Assembly (NCBI GenBank): GCA_027577415.1
Contig: JANBQS010000153.1
Location: forward strand, 1-30,339
Direction of reading: 5' to 3'
Length of the DNA: 30,339 nt
Origin: Coemansia sp. RSA 922
Lineage: Eukaryota; Kickxellomycota; Kickxellomycetes; Kickxellales; Kickxellaceae
The translations under genes and the position numbers were made by a program. The notes beneath the pieces were generated by a model. The model saw only the letters and a program-made list of their open reading frames with translations. It did not search any database and was not told where the DNA came from. Shown here piece after piece: positions 18,000 to 25,978 of this stretch. How positions within the stretch are numbered: position 1 is the stretch's first letter; every line of letters begins with the position of its first letter.

Positions 18000-18081
18000 G
18001 GTCAGATGGCCGAGTGGTCTAAGGCGTCACGTTAAGGCCGTGATCTCTTCGGAGGCGTGGGTTCGAGTCCCACTCTGATCA
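18000..18081 (+). tRNA. tRNA-Leu (anticodon AAG)
   Basis: The cloverleaf folds cleanly without an intron. Acceptor GGTCAGA pairs with TCTGATC (one G-T), with discriminator A at 18081. The D stem is GCC/GGC, the anticodon stem TCACG/CGTGA with loop TTAAGGC (anticodon AAG), a variable arm CTC-TTCG-GAG marks a class II tRNA, and the T stem is GTGGG/CCCAC around TTCGAGT. Internal promoter boxes match: A box TGGCCGAGTGG and B box GGTTCGAGTCC. A34 would be edited to inosine to read CUU and CUC. A T-rich run right after the gene, including TTTTTTT at about 18090-18096, can end polymerase III transcription. Confidence 0.96.
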
Positions 18082-18712
18082 ATTCTTTATTTTTTTGCAT
18101 TTATTTTATTATTTGGAGCCGGGCGATCCAGGCTTGAGCATGTAAATCATCCATCACTCAACTCACTGAGTGGTCATGCTCTGTCATTTTTTTGGTGCTC
18201 ACCTCACGCTATTATTGAGGGCAGTGTCAAACGGCTTTATTAACATGAAGTGACTAAATCCGCCCCTTGTTTTTGACTCTTTTTTACCATGGTTATCTTT
18301 TCCCACCCGTCCTATCGCTCTGCGACTAGTTATTTTGGATAACCCACGGCTGAGACTACCACAGGTAATTGCCACCTCTTTATCTGGTTTATTACTGGAG
18401 GCATTGTTAGCATTAAAGCATTTATTTCCCAATAGCCGATATGGCAGTGCTTTCCTTGACTGCAACATATTATAACGACATGCACCTTTAATATAGTCCG
18501 TTTAATAACTGAACGGATTTGCATACTTGTTCCAAACTTTAGCCAAGCAAGGACGCTAACTGCTCTGTCCATACAGCCTAGTTAACGGCATATTAGTGCC
18601 CGACTCATGTCACATACACAAAAACAAACGCTTTCGGCTAGAAAATTATGTCAACGTTTGTAACAAATAAAAGAAAAAAGTATTGGAAATTGAAATGTAT
18701 TACTGAGCAAGG
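18082..18712. other. Intergenic region, no gene seen
   Basis: It starts with the tRNA terminator T tract. A weak nested dyad (GAGCATG...CATGCTC with CACTCA...TGAGTG inside, about 18134-18182) is visible. A minus-strand open frame of 89 codons at 18199-18468 has no recognisable motif, and I do not call it. Confidence 0.5.
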
Positions 18713-20725
18713 CTAGTCCTTGCTGGACTTTGACTCTAGCTCGGCGTAGAGGCGCTCAAGAGTTGGCTTGTATAGGTCCTTGGCAACAGGACGCTTGACC
18801 TTAAACGTCGGCGTCAGGATATTGTTTTCAACAGAAAAGGGCTTGGACTCCAAGAATATGTTCTTGGGGATCTCAAAGCCCTTTAGGCCATTCTTACGGC
18901 CCCAAGCATCAAACACGCGAATAAAGTGACTGGTGATATCAGGGTGTAGGCAGAGATCGGCATACGACAAATCCTGAGCGGCCAAGTGAGCAAGGGCAGG
19001 AGTATCGGTAATCTCGCGACGCAAAAACTCCTCGTTGGGTACGACGACGGCAACGACAGTGCTTTGCAGAGAGTCGCCGTGGATATAGGTTTGGTCAACC
19101 AGCGGGCTATTGGTGTAGATGATCTCAATGCGCTCAGGAGCCACATATTCGCCTTGCGAGAGCTTGAACATGTTCTTTCTGCGATCGATGACAACCAAGT
19201 TGCCACGCTCGTCGAATGTGCCAATATCGCCAGTATACAGCCAGCCATCAGCGGACTTTGCCTCGGCGGTGAGATCGGGGCGCTTGTAGTACTCAGTAAA
19301 GACGTTGTTACCCTTGACGCAAATCTCGCCACATGGCTTCTCAGAAGTGCCGTCGGCGATGTAGTTCATCTCGGGAACGCTGATGAGCTTGTACATACAG
19401 TTGCCCAACGTGCAGCCGACATTGCCAGACTGCATGTCGTTCTGAAGTGATACACCAGAAGGACCAGTGGTCTCAGTCAGACCGTATCCCTCTAGTACAG
19501 CCGCAGAAAAGGAAATGCGCATAAAGTCCAAGACGTCAGAAGAGATGGGCGCGGATCCAGAGATGATTAGTCGCAAGTTGCCGCCAAACTTTTGGCGCAC
19601 AGTCTTAAACACTAGGCGATCCCACAGCCAATGCTTGTTGGAGCCATGTCTGAGGTTCTCCTTCTTGGAGTTGTAAGCGTGGTTGAACAGCGTACTGGCT
19701 ACACCGCCCTTGGCCTTGACCTGGGCCCAGACTTGATCGTGGATACGATTGAAAATACGCGGAACGCCGACCAGGATCGATGGCTTAAGCTCGCTGATGT
19801 CGTCGAGTATCTTGCGGATATCTCCCTGGTTAAACCCAATTCGTGCGCCATGGCCAGTGAGAACGGCGTGGAGACAACGCTCGAGGCAGTGAGCGAGAGG
19901 CAAGATCGAGAGATGTACGTCTTTGTTGTCAAAGAACGGGATAAAGCCAAGTGCGATCCTCTCGGTGACACAGTTTACGGTGGACAGGAAGCACATGTGC
20001 GCGAGGACGACACCCTTGGGAGTACCCGTAGTTCCCGAGGTATAACAGATGGTGCACGCATCGCTGGCGACAGCAGGCGTCTCTGGTAATGGAGCAGGGG
20101 CGTCCTTTGCGCCCAAGGCTGTAACATCATCCAGCATGATCAGCTTGGCACCGTCGGGAATATTCGTAGAATCGGCATACTCTGCAGGGATCTGTCCAAA
20201 GACAACGACAGTCTTGACCAGAGGTAGAGATGGCCAAAGCTCGAAAAGGATGGCAAGCTTCTCGGGAGCAATAGCAATCAGCGTCATCTCAGTCTCGAGA
20301 GCCATGTATTTGATGGCGTCGACACCCAATGTGTCATACATGGGCACAGTGACGTAGTTGTAAATATAGGACGCGTGCTCGACGATGGACCACTCGATGC
20401 GGTTGGGCGAAAAGAGACCGATGCAGGACTTGGGAGCGACGCCTAGCTTGGCAAAGCCAGACCCGACGTTGGAGGCGGTCTGGTTGAGCTCGCCAAAGGT
20501 CATCCACGAGTAGGGACCGGGCTTGCCGTCGGCATCAAAGGGGCGGTAGCCCAAGCAAGCGGCGTCCTTACCAGCGAGCTCCATACCGCGCAGAAAGTTG
20601 TCGTGCATATTGTTTACGCCCTCACGGTTGGCAGTCAGCTGTCCATCTGTCTTGTTGGCAGCGATGCGAGGCTTTGACTCGCCCGGAATGGCAGGTGCGC
20701 CCGGGACTTCGATTGAGCAAGACAT
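18713..20725 (-). CDS. Long-chain acyl-CoA synthetase, paralog 3 (canonical, intronless)
   Basis: From the ATG at 20725 the product is 670 aa, starting MSCSIEVPGAPAIPGESKPR, which aligns with exons 1 and 2 of paralog 1. The frame stays open upstream with ATGs at 20755, 20770 and 20776, so a longer N-terminus is possible. Motifs in order: AMP loop TSGTTGTPKG (229-238, fully canonical), PLAHCLERCLHA, VGVPRIFNRIHDQ, IISGSAPIS, EGYGLTETTGP (412-422), FACS block DGWLYTGDIG (493-502), IDRRKNMFKLSQGEYVAPE, and LTPTFKVKRP near the C-terminus. It should convert long-chain fatty acids to acyl-CoA for lipid synthesis or beta-oxidation. There is no peroxisomal tail (ends SSKD). It has no intron where paralogs 1 and 2 have one. 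GC-rich third positions suggest it is the best-expressed of the three. Confidence 0.95.
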   Translation of the reverse strand: MSCSIEVPGAPAIPGESKPRIAANKTDGQLTANREGVNNMHDNFLRGMELAGKDAACLGYRPFDADGKPGPYSWMTFGELNQTASNVGSGFAKLGVAPKSCIGLFSPNRIEWSIVEHASYIYNYVTVPMYDTLGVDAIKYMALETEMTLIAIAPEKLAILFELWPSLPLVKTVVVFGQIPAEYADSTNIPDGAKLIMLDDVTALGAKDAPAPLPETPAVASDACTICYTSGTTGTPKGVVLAHMCFLSTVNCVTERIALGFIPFFDNKDVHLSILPLAHCLERCLHAVLTGHGARIGFNQGDIRKILDDISELKPSILVGVPRIFNRIHDQVWAQVKAKGGVASTLFNHAYNSKKENLRHGSNKHWLWDRLVFKTVRQKFGGNLRLIISGSAPISSDVLDFMRISFSAAVLEGYGLTETTGPSGVSLQNDMQSGNVGCTLGNCMYKLISVPEMNYIADGTSEKPCGEICVKGNNVFTEYYKRPDLTAEAKSADGWLYTGDIGTFDERGNLVVIDRRKNMFKLSQGEYVAPERIEIIYTNSPLVDQTYIHGDSLQSTVVAVVVPNEEFLRREITDTPALAHLAAQDLSYADLCLHPDITSHFIRVFDAWGRKNGLKGFEIPKNIFLESKPFSVENNILTPTFKVKRPVAKDLYKPTLERLYAELESKSSKD

Positions 20726-21054
20726 AGCTATGGGCGTGATCTGTTCTACAAACATTGAAACAGGTGACATTGTCATTATGTTGGTCAGTAGCAGGTTTGC
20801 ATTTTCCTGGTGGAAGTATCCATTTCCATTTCCGCAAAGGGAGTGAGCGAGTGGGAAAGGTGTCAGCTGCACATCAATGCGGGGTGCAGCGCTCCACGGA
20901 AGAAAAAGAAGAAGTGTGTGACAACACGCACATTGTCAATCACCCGGGAAGCGGCACTTCACACGTACTTTCACTTTCTCGCATATAGCCGGGTGTGCCA
21001 ACAGTTCAAGCCAAGGCTTGGGGTTAGGAAAGGAGAACACGCATGTAGGGACCA

Positions 21055-21071
21055 CCCCTGTTCAACAGGGG
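21055..21071. promoter_or_regulatory. Perfect dyad CCCCTGTT-C-AACAGGGG
   Basis: The 17-base palindrome has one central base, so it cannot form a stable hairpin and looks like a dimeric protein site. It lies about 330 bp upstream of the acyl-CoA synthetase 3 start and directly abuts CCGAGG. The binding protein is unknown. Confidence 0.5.
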
Positions 21072-21072
21072 C

Positions 21073-21078
21073 CCGAGG
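21073..21078. promoter_or_regulatory. CCGAGG, candidate fatty-acid response (Far-type) core
   Basis: CCGAGG/CCTCGG is the core bound by FarA/FarB-type zinc-cluster factors that induce fatty-acid use genes in Aspergillus. Here it is upstream of an acyl-CoA synthetase. A 6-mer is expected by chance about every 2 kb on both strands, and I see no second copy in the promoters of the other two synthetases or the isomerase. Confidence 0.25.
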
Positions 21079-22000
21079 CTTGGGAACAATATGGTACTCG
21101 GCACAAACCCTGATCTTGCAACGTACCTAGTCAAGTAGTAAACGAGTAACGTAAGTAGTTGGTGCTGTTGGACAACCCAGTCAAAGTAAAAAAGTAAGCG
21201 TAGTCGTTACAAAATAAAGCGAGAGAAATAAGCAAAAAAATAAGGCGAAAATATAATCAAGAGAGAAGAAAAGTGCGAGTCCTTATCCTCTTCCCTGGCC
21301 AATTTGTTCTTGTATTTGTATGCTCAGAGCAAGCAAAAAAGAATGATCTGCGTGGATGGCTCATGCTCTTCTTGTGTGTGTGCACAGGGCCAAATCCGGA
21401 AGTATTACATGAGGGGGGGGGGTAAATACACAGGGGCATGGACACCCTCTCCGCACTTTCTGCCCCAATCACCTCGCTTGATTATTGGCTAGGGAGCTTT
21501 AACGGGAAGATCCCGCGCACATTTACAAAAAATTCTAGTGTTATATAGGCGCTTAGAGATAAGGCTGCGTTAGTAACAGTGCCAACGCCGCAGTAGATCA
21601 CTCTCCTCAAGGCCCGAGCGTCGTCATTCACATGTTGAGCAGCGGAAGCTGTCGCCACCTTGTAGACCCGACATGGTACTGCTAAATCCATGGTGGCACT
21701 TGCGACGCTGCTGGTATAAAAGTAGCCATACATCTAGAAGCCACTGTTGTGGCGATAAAGCAAGCAATGCTAGAGTGGCGCTGAAGAAGTGGCTTTAACA
21801 AAAAAAAAAATAGGAGTGTGCGCTCAGCCTCAAACGCATTTGGTGTCAATACAATCATAATTCGATAGATATTTCCAAGGACATGGTGGTCCAAGCAACA
21901 GGCCAATTGATTTGATAAGATACTGCTATGTTGCTTACTCTAAACACAAGAGTACTGGATCCAAGTTGATCGCGGTTCAAAGATCACCTTCGAAATCAAA

Positions 22001-22006
22001 ACGCGT
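22001..22006. promoter_or_regulatory. ACGCGT cell-cycle box (MCB) upstream of FEN1
   Basis: The MluI cell-cycle box lies 131 bp before the FEN1 ATG and is followed by more CGCG-type sequence. In yeast, MBF binds ACGCGT to express replication genes, including RAD27, at G1/S. Position and target fit this role. Confidence 0.6.
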
Positions 22007-22136
22007 CGCGTCGTACTTTGTCGCAGTGCAAGCGCGTCCAAAAACTTTTTTTTTTCAAGCCCTGTGTTCTCTTGGCTTTCCTAATATATATTTTTTTTCA
22101 CTCGTTACTTTGAATTTACAGCACAATTGACTTGAC

Positions 22137-23267
22137 ATGGGAATTAAGGGCTTGAAGCAGGTTATCTCCGACCGGGCGCCCGCAGCGCTACGTACAGTGG
22201 AGATGAAGCATCTAGTGGGACGCAAAATAGCGATCGATGCCTCGACCTCGTTATACCAGTTTCTAGTTGCAGTGCGCAACGAGGGACAGAATCTGACAAC
22301 TTCCGATGGCAGCACGACAAGTCACTTGATAGGACTCTTGTATCGGACAGTAAGTATGGTGGAAACTGGGTTAAAGCCGTTGTACGTATTCGATGGCAAG
22401 CCGCCGACGATGAAGGGTGGAGAGCTGGCAAAGCGGCGCGAAAAGCGCGAAAAGGCCGAGGTTATTCTCAAAGAGGCCGAAGAGGAAGGAAACGAGGAAG
22501 AGGCGCTCAAACAGCTGAAGCGGCTTTCAAAGGTGACGCCCGAGATCAACGAGCAAGCAAAGCGGTTGCTAAAACTCATGGGAGTTCCTCACATTACAGC
22601 GCCATGCGAAGCAGAGGCAGAGTGCGCAGCGCTGGCCAAGGCTGGTAAGGTGTGGGCAGCAGCATCGCAAGATATGGATACGCTTCTATTTGGCACGCCA
22701 GTGCTATTGCGCAACCTGACTGCGCCAGCCGCACGCAAGCTGCCGATTGAGGAGATTCACTTAAAGGACGTACTGGGCGGTCTGGAGTACACCATGGATC
22801 AGCTCATTGACATGGGCATTATCCTTGGGTGCGACTATTGCGAGTCGATTCGCGGTGTTGGGCCAAAGTCTGGGTACGAGTACATCAAGGAACACAAGTC
22901 TATCGAGGAGGCAATCAAGGTTGAAAAGGTCGCCAAGGGAGTGCCAGAGGAGTGGCCTTTCGAGCAAGCGCGCGAGCTGTTCCGGAGTGCCGACGTGTCA
23001 GACTGCTCGACTGATTTTGTGTGGGAGAAGCCCGATGTCGAGGGCATGGTGCAGTTCCTGGTCCATGAAATGGAATTCAACGAGCAGCGCGTCAGATCGG
23101 CGGCGGCAAAGCTCGAAAAGGCCAGTGGCAAGGGCCAGCAAGTGCGCATCGACTCGTTCTTCAAGATCACCACCAACCGCACTGCGCCCAAGAAGGAAGA
23201 CGTCAAGGGCGGCGCCAAGCGCAAGGGCGGTGCTGTTAACGGGTCGGCTAAAAAGTCCAAGAAATAA
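22137..23267 (+). CDS. RAD27: Flap endonuclease 1 (FEN1/Rad27)
   Basis: The 376-aa product has family-standard length and starts MGIKGLKQVI. FEN1 removes 5' flaps in Okazaki fragment maturation and long-patch base excision repair. Visible are the N-terminal nuclease block with the metal-binding Asp in AIDASTSLYQFL (about residue 34) and YVFDGKPP (86), the helical arch, the internal block PCEAEAECAALAK and ASQDMDTLLFG with acidic residues near 158-181, and GIILGCDYCESIRGVGPK with the helix-hairpin-helix. Near the end, QVRIDSFF (335-342) is a PCNA-interacting box, followed by a Lys-rich nuclear localisation tail (KRKGG...KKSKK). It is intronless. The start is fixed because the N-terminal Gly after Met is catalytically required in the family. 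Expression is likely cell-cycle controlled through the ACGCGT upstream. Confidence 0.98.
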   Translation: MGIKGLKQVISDRAPAALRTVEMKHLVGRKIAIDASTSLYQFLVAVRNEGQNLTTSDGSTTSHLIGLLYRTVSMVETGLKPLYVFDGKPPTMKGGELAKRREKREKAEVILKEAEEEGNEEEALKQLKRLSKVTPEINEQAKRLLKLMGVPHITAPCEAEAECAALAKAGKVWAAASQDMDTLLFGTPVLLRNLTAPAARKLPIEEIHLKDVLGGLEYTMDQLIDMGIILGCDYCESIRGVGPKSGYEYIKEHKSIEEAIKVEKVAKGVPEEWPFEQARELFRSADVSDCSTDFVWEKPDVEGMVQFLVHEMEFNEQRVRSAAAKLEKASGKGQQVRIDSFFKITTNRTAPKKEDVKGGAKRKGGAVNGSAKKSKK

Positions 23268-23375
23268 GCAGTCCCAGCAAGGCGCCAAGTACACGTGTGC
23301 GTCTGAGGAGCGTGCTCAAACAATTCGCCGCCGAATGCTTTTTGGGGGGAACAACTTAGTGACGCACGTATTTCG

Positions 23376-23381
23376 TGACTC
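23376..23381. promoter_or_regulatory. TGACTC, possible Gcn4/CpcA half-match before DAHP synthase
   Basis: TGACTC(C) lies about 155 bp before the DAHP synthase ATG and matches six of seven bases of the general amino-acid control site TGACTCA. Yeast ARO3 and ARO4 are under Gcn4. A chance match is quite possible. Confidence 0.25.
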
Positions 23382-23535
23382 CAAATTGGTCTAGCTTTCT
23401 GGTTGTGATGAAAAATTTTCGCCATCTTCATGCTGGACTTTTATCTCTGATCTTCTTTCACCCAAATATTTTTTATACTTTTGTAATCTCACAGTTTAAC
23501 TGACTGGTTCATTTACATTTACACACCTTACGGCC

Positions 23536-24636
23536 ATGACTTCTACTTCCTCTGCATTCAGCAAGGCTGGTGACGACTTGCGTATCGCTGGTTACGACCC
23601 GTTGATCCCGCCCAACATTCTTCAGATGGAGCACCCGCTCAGTGAGCGGTCAGAGGACGTGATTGCCAGCGGTCGTAAGCAGGCATCAGAGATCTTGCGT
23701 CGCAAGGACGACCGTCTCATCGTTGTCGTAGGCCCATGCTCTATCCACGATACCGAGGCGGCCCTCGACTACTGCCAAAAGCTCAAGCAGTTGGCTGACG
23801 AGCTGAAGGACGACCTGTGCATCGTGATGCGTGTGTACTTTGAAAAGCCCCGTACTACTGTCGGCTGGAAGGGTCTGATCAACGACCCCAACCTTGACGA
23901 TACCTTCCAGATCAACAAGGGCCTGCACGTTGCGCGCGACCTCCTGTGCAAGATCACCGATATGGGTATGCCTGCTGGCTGCGAGTTGCTCGATACTATC
24001 TCGCCACAGTTCCTGGGCGATCTGTTCTCTTGGGGCGCCATTGGAGCTCGTACCACCGAGTCGCAGCTCCACCGCGAACTGGCATCGGGAGTGTCGTTCC
24101 CTGTTGGCTTCAAGAACGGTACCGATGGCAATGCTACTATTGCTATTGACGCTATTCGCTCTGCCAGCCACCCTCACCACTTCCTTGGTGTTACCAAGAG
24201 CGGTTTGGCAGCCATCACTGTGACTCGCGGAAACCCACTGTGCCACATTATTCTTCGTGGCGGAAACAGCGGACCCAACTACGAGGAGGAGTGGGTTAGC
24301 AAGATCTCTGAGCAGATCCTAAAGGCCAAGGTCGTCGACAACATCATGGTTGACTGCAGCCACGGCAACTCTAGCAAGGACCACCGCAACCAGCCCAAAG
24401 TCTGCAGCGACATTGCCCGGCAAGTCTCGGCTGGCAATCGCGCCATTGTTGGTGTCATGATTGAGAGCAACATCGTTGAGGGCCGCCAGAACATCCCCAC
24501 CGAGTCTGAGGGCGGTCTCAAGGCGCTGACCTACGGCCAGAGCATTACCGATGCCTGCGTCAGCTGGGAACAGACCATCCCCATGCTCCAAGAGCTGGCC
24601 CAGGCTGTGCGCAATAGACGTGGCACCTCAAGCTAA
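23536..24636 (+). CDS. 3-deoxy-7-phosphoheptulonate (DAHP) synthase, class I
   Basis: The 366-aa intronless product matches the AroF/G/H-Aro3/Aro4 family in length and motifs. It condenses phosphoenolpyruvate with erythrose 4-phosphate, the first step of the shikimate pathway in the cytosol. Visible are VVVGPCSIHD, RVYFEKPRTTVGWKGLINDP, the GARTTESQLHRELASG segment, GFKNGTDG, MVDCSHGNSSKDH and IESNIVEGRQN, which together hold the phosphate-binding Arg/Lys and the metal-binding Cys, His, Glu and Asp. The N-terminal LRIAGYDPLIPP segment is the part that shapes feedback sites in this class. Whether it is the Phe- or the Tyr-sensitive isoform cannot be told with certainty. The codon use is strongly C-ending, in line with high expression. 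Confidence 0.97.
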   Translation: MTSTSSAFSKAGDDLRIAGYDPLIPPNILQMEHPLSERSEDVIASGRKQASEILRRKDDRLIVVVGPCSIHDTEAALDYCQKLKQLADELKDDLCIVMRVYFEKPRTTVGWKGLINDPNLDDTFQINKGLHVARDLLCKITDMGMPAGCELLDTISPQFLGDLFSWGAIGARTTESQLHRELASGVSFPVGFKNGTDGNATIAIDAIRSASHPHHFLGVTKSGLAAITVTRGNPLCHIILRGGNSGPNYEEEWVSKISEQILKAKVVDNIMVDCSHGNSSKDHRNQPKVCSDIARQVSAGNRAIVGVMIESNIVEGRQNIPTESEGGLKALTYGQSITDACVSWEQTIPMLQELAQAVRNRRGTSS

Positions 24637-24839
24637 ACTCCGCTCAACATAGTCACCTTGGTTGTTTTTTATTGACTGAAGAAATAATCCAGATCATAGA
24701 ATCTAAATCTCGGACATTTGACACAGATATCATCTTCACGTGGCAATTTCATTACTACGTTTGCGGGGGGACAGGAACCGAAGATCCAAGCACTTCTCTC
24801 CGCTGCCCCTGTTTCTTATAATTTTTCTTTCCAAAGATA

Positions 24840-25670
24840 ATGACCACCCAACTTCCACAGCTACAAACCATAGAGCTCACTCTGCACGAGCCAGGTGTGT
24901 TAGTGATGGCCTTTAACCGGCCCTCCCGCATGAACTCGATGGTTCCAGAGTCATATAGCGAGTGGAAGCAAGTAATGGAGTTTACTGCCAACACACCAGC
25001 CATCCGCGTACTCATTATCACTGGTAACGGGCGCGCATACTCTGCAGGACAAGACTTGAGCATCATACCCCAATCAGGCTCTGAGGAAGATGAAGCTGAG
25101 GACATTCGCAGGCGCAATGAGGTCACTCGTGGTCTCACCAGGCTTTTGATAACATCGCGAATCCCTATTATCGCGGCTGTCAACGGGCCAGCAATTGGCT
25201 ATGGATGCACCACGTTAGCTCTATGCGATTTGGTCATATCAGTAGAGTCTGCTGTTTTCCGTACGCCATTTGCAGAATTGGCCTTTTGCGCTGAAGGGTG
25301 CAGCTCGGTGACATTTCCTAGGATCTTGGGACCCATGGTAGCCAACGATATGATTCTGTTTGGCCGCGCTGTTAGTGCCGCAGAAATGCACCAACGAGGA
25401 TTGGTTAGTAGAATCGTCAAGTCTGAGGAGTTGATGCCTGTGGCGCTAAAAGTTGCCACCACCATGGCAAAGCAGTCTCAGACCGCAATTGGCGTATCGC
25501 GAGCTTTAATTCGTAACCAAAGCTATGTCGACGAGCTCGTGCGTGCAAACGATGCTGAAATGGACCAGCTGTATCTGCGCATGATTTCAAAGGATGCGAA
25601 GCAAGCCATCGCCCAGATGTTTGCTCGGCTACAAGCCGCTGGTAGTAATGGACGAAAGTCCAAGATCTAG
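24840..25670 (+). CDS. Peroxisomal delta3-delta2-enoyl-CoA isomerase (crotonase family)
   Basis: The 276-aa intronless product is a crotonase-fold enzyme. The oxyanion-hole elements are GRAYSAGQDLS (about 65-74) and AAVNGPAIGYG (112-122). The third motif, AFCAEGCSSVTFPRILG, places a Glu at 152 in the EGCSS context typical of Eci1/ECI2-type isomerases rather than the two-Glu arrangement of enoyl-CoA hydratases. Such enzymes shift 3-enoyl-CoA to 2-trans-enoyl-CoA so that unsaturated fatty acids can pass through beta-oxidation. The protein ends in SKI, a conservative variant of the SKL peroxisomal signal, preceded by basic residues (GRKSKI). It lies downstream of the DAHP synthase on the same strand. 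Together with the acyl-CoA synthetases in the window it fits fatty acid breakdown. A hydratase with altered specificity is the main alternative. Confidence 0.88.
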   Translation: MTTQLPQLQTIELTLHEPGVLVMAFNRPSRMNSMVPESYSEWKQVMEFTANTPAIRVLIITGNGRAYSAGQDLSIIPQSGSEEDEAEDIRRRNEVTRGLTRLLITSRIPIIAAVNGPAIGYGCTTLALCDLVISVESAVFRTPFAELAFCAEGCSSVTFPRILGPMVANDMILFGRAVSAAEMHQRGLVSRIVKSEELMPVALKVATTMAKQSQTAIGVSRALIRNQSYVDELVRANDAEMDQLYLRMISKDAKQAIAQMFARLQAAGSNGRKSKI

Positions 25671-25978
25671 CAACAATGATTACTCCTTGGTTATGAAAAA
25701 AAAAAGAATTATCCCTCGTTTAAATCACTCATATTCTAGCAAAGTGGATAATGGCTTGAAGTGGCTGCTAGCGGGAAAACAGTGTGGCTGACTGCAAGCT
25801 TTAGCCACCCCATCACACATACTGGTAGTAGACAAATTATATTTCTGTAGGGCTATTGGAAATATCTCGTGCATCTATCATGCACACATTCCCACCTTGA
25901 GATATACAGGATCATTTTTATATTCCACTTAAACATCAAAACATCTTTGCCAATATTTTTATATTTTGAACATTAGAT
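25671..25978. other. Intergenic region, no gene seen
   Basis: These 308 bases separate the isomerase stop and the MFS start. An A run follows the isomerase, and AT-rich sequence (TATTTTTATATTTTG) precedes the MFS ATG. No specific site is recognised. Confidence 0.5.

Larger units (their letters stand above)
20726..22136. other. Long intergenic region between divergent acyl-CoA synthetase 3 and FEN1
   Basis: About 1.4 kb without a convincing gene. It contains a 17-bp near-continuous palindrome (21055-21071), a CCGAGG (21073-21078), a G run of 10 (21413-21422), A runs, a TATAAAA near 21714-21720, and an ACGCGT box close to FEN1. The small open frames at 21482-22130 have no recognisable motif. 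It should hold the promoters of both flanking genes; a small unannotated transcript near 21700 cannot be ruled out. Confidence 0.5.

Noticed and set aside
18134..18182. Nested weak dyad (GAGCATG/CATGCTC around CACTCA/TGAGTG) as a structured RNA
   Set aside because: The stems are 6-7 bp with long unpaired parts; too weak to call without conservation data.
18199..18468. 89-codon minus-strand frame after the tRNA
   Set aside because: No motif and no similarity that I can see; its length is expected by chance in a 600-bp spacer.
21482..22130. Several 70-83 codon frames upstream of FEN1
   Set aside because: Short, on both strands, overlapping each other and without motifs; the region is better read as promoter DNA.
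22835..23431. 198-codon minus-strand frame over FEN1
   Set aside because: It is antisense to the conserved FEN1 frame and has no recognisable content.
6812..25670. A lipid biosynthetic gene cluster
   Set aside because: The lipid genes are mixed with housekeeping genes (kinase, FEN1, DAHP synthase, tRNA), lie on both strands, and lack a shared regulator or a tailoring enzyme set; proximity alone is not enough.
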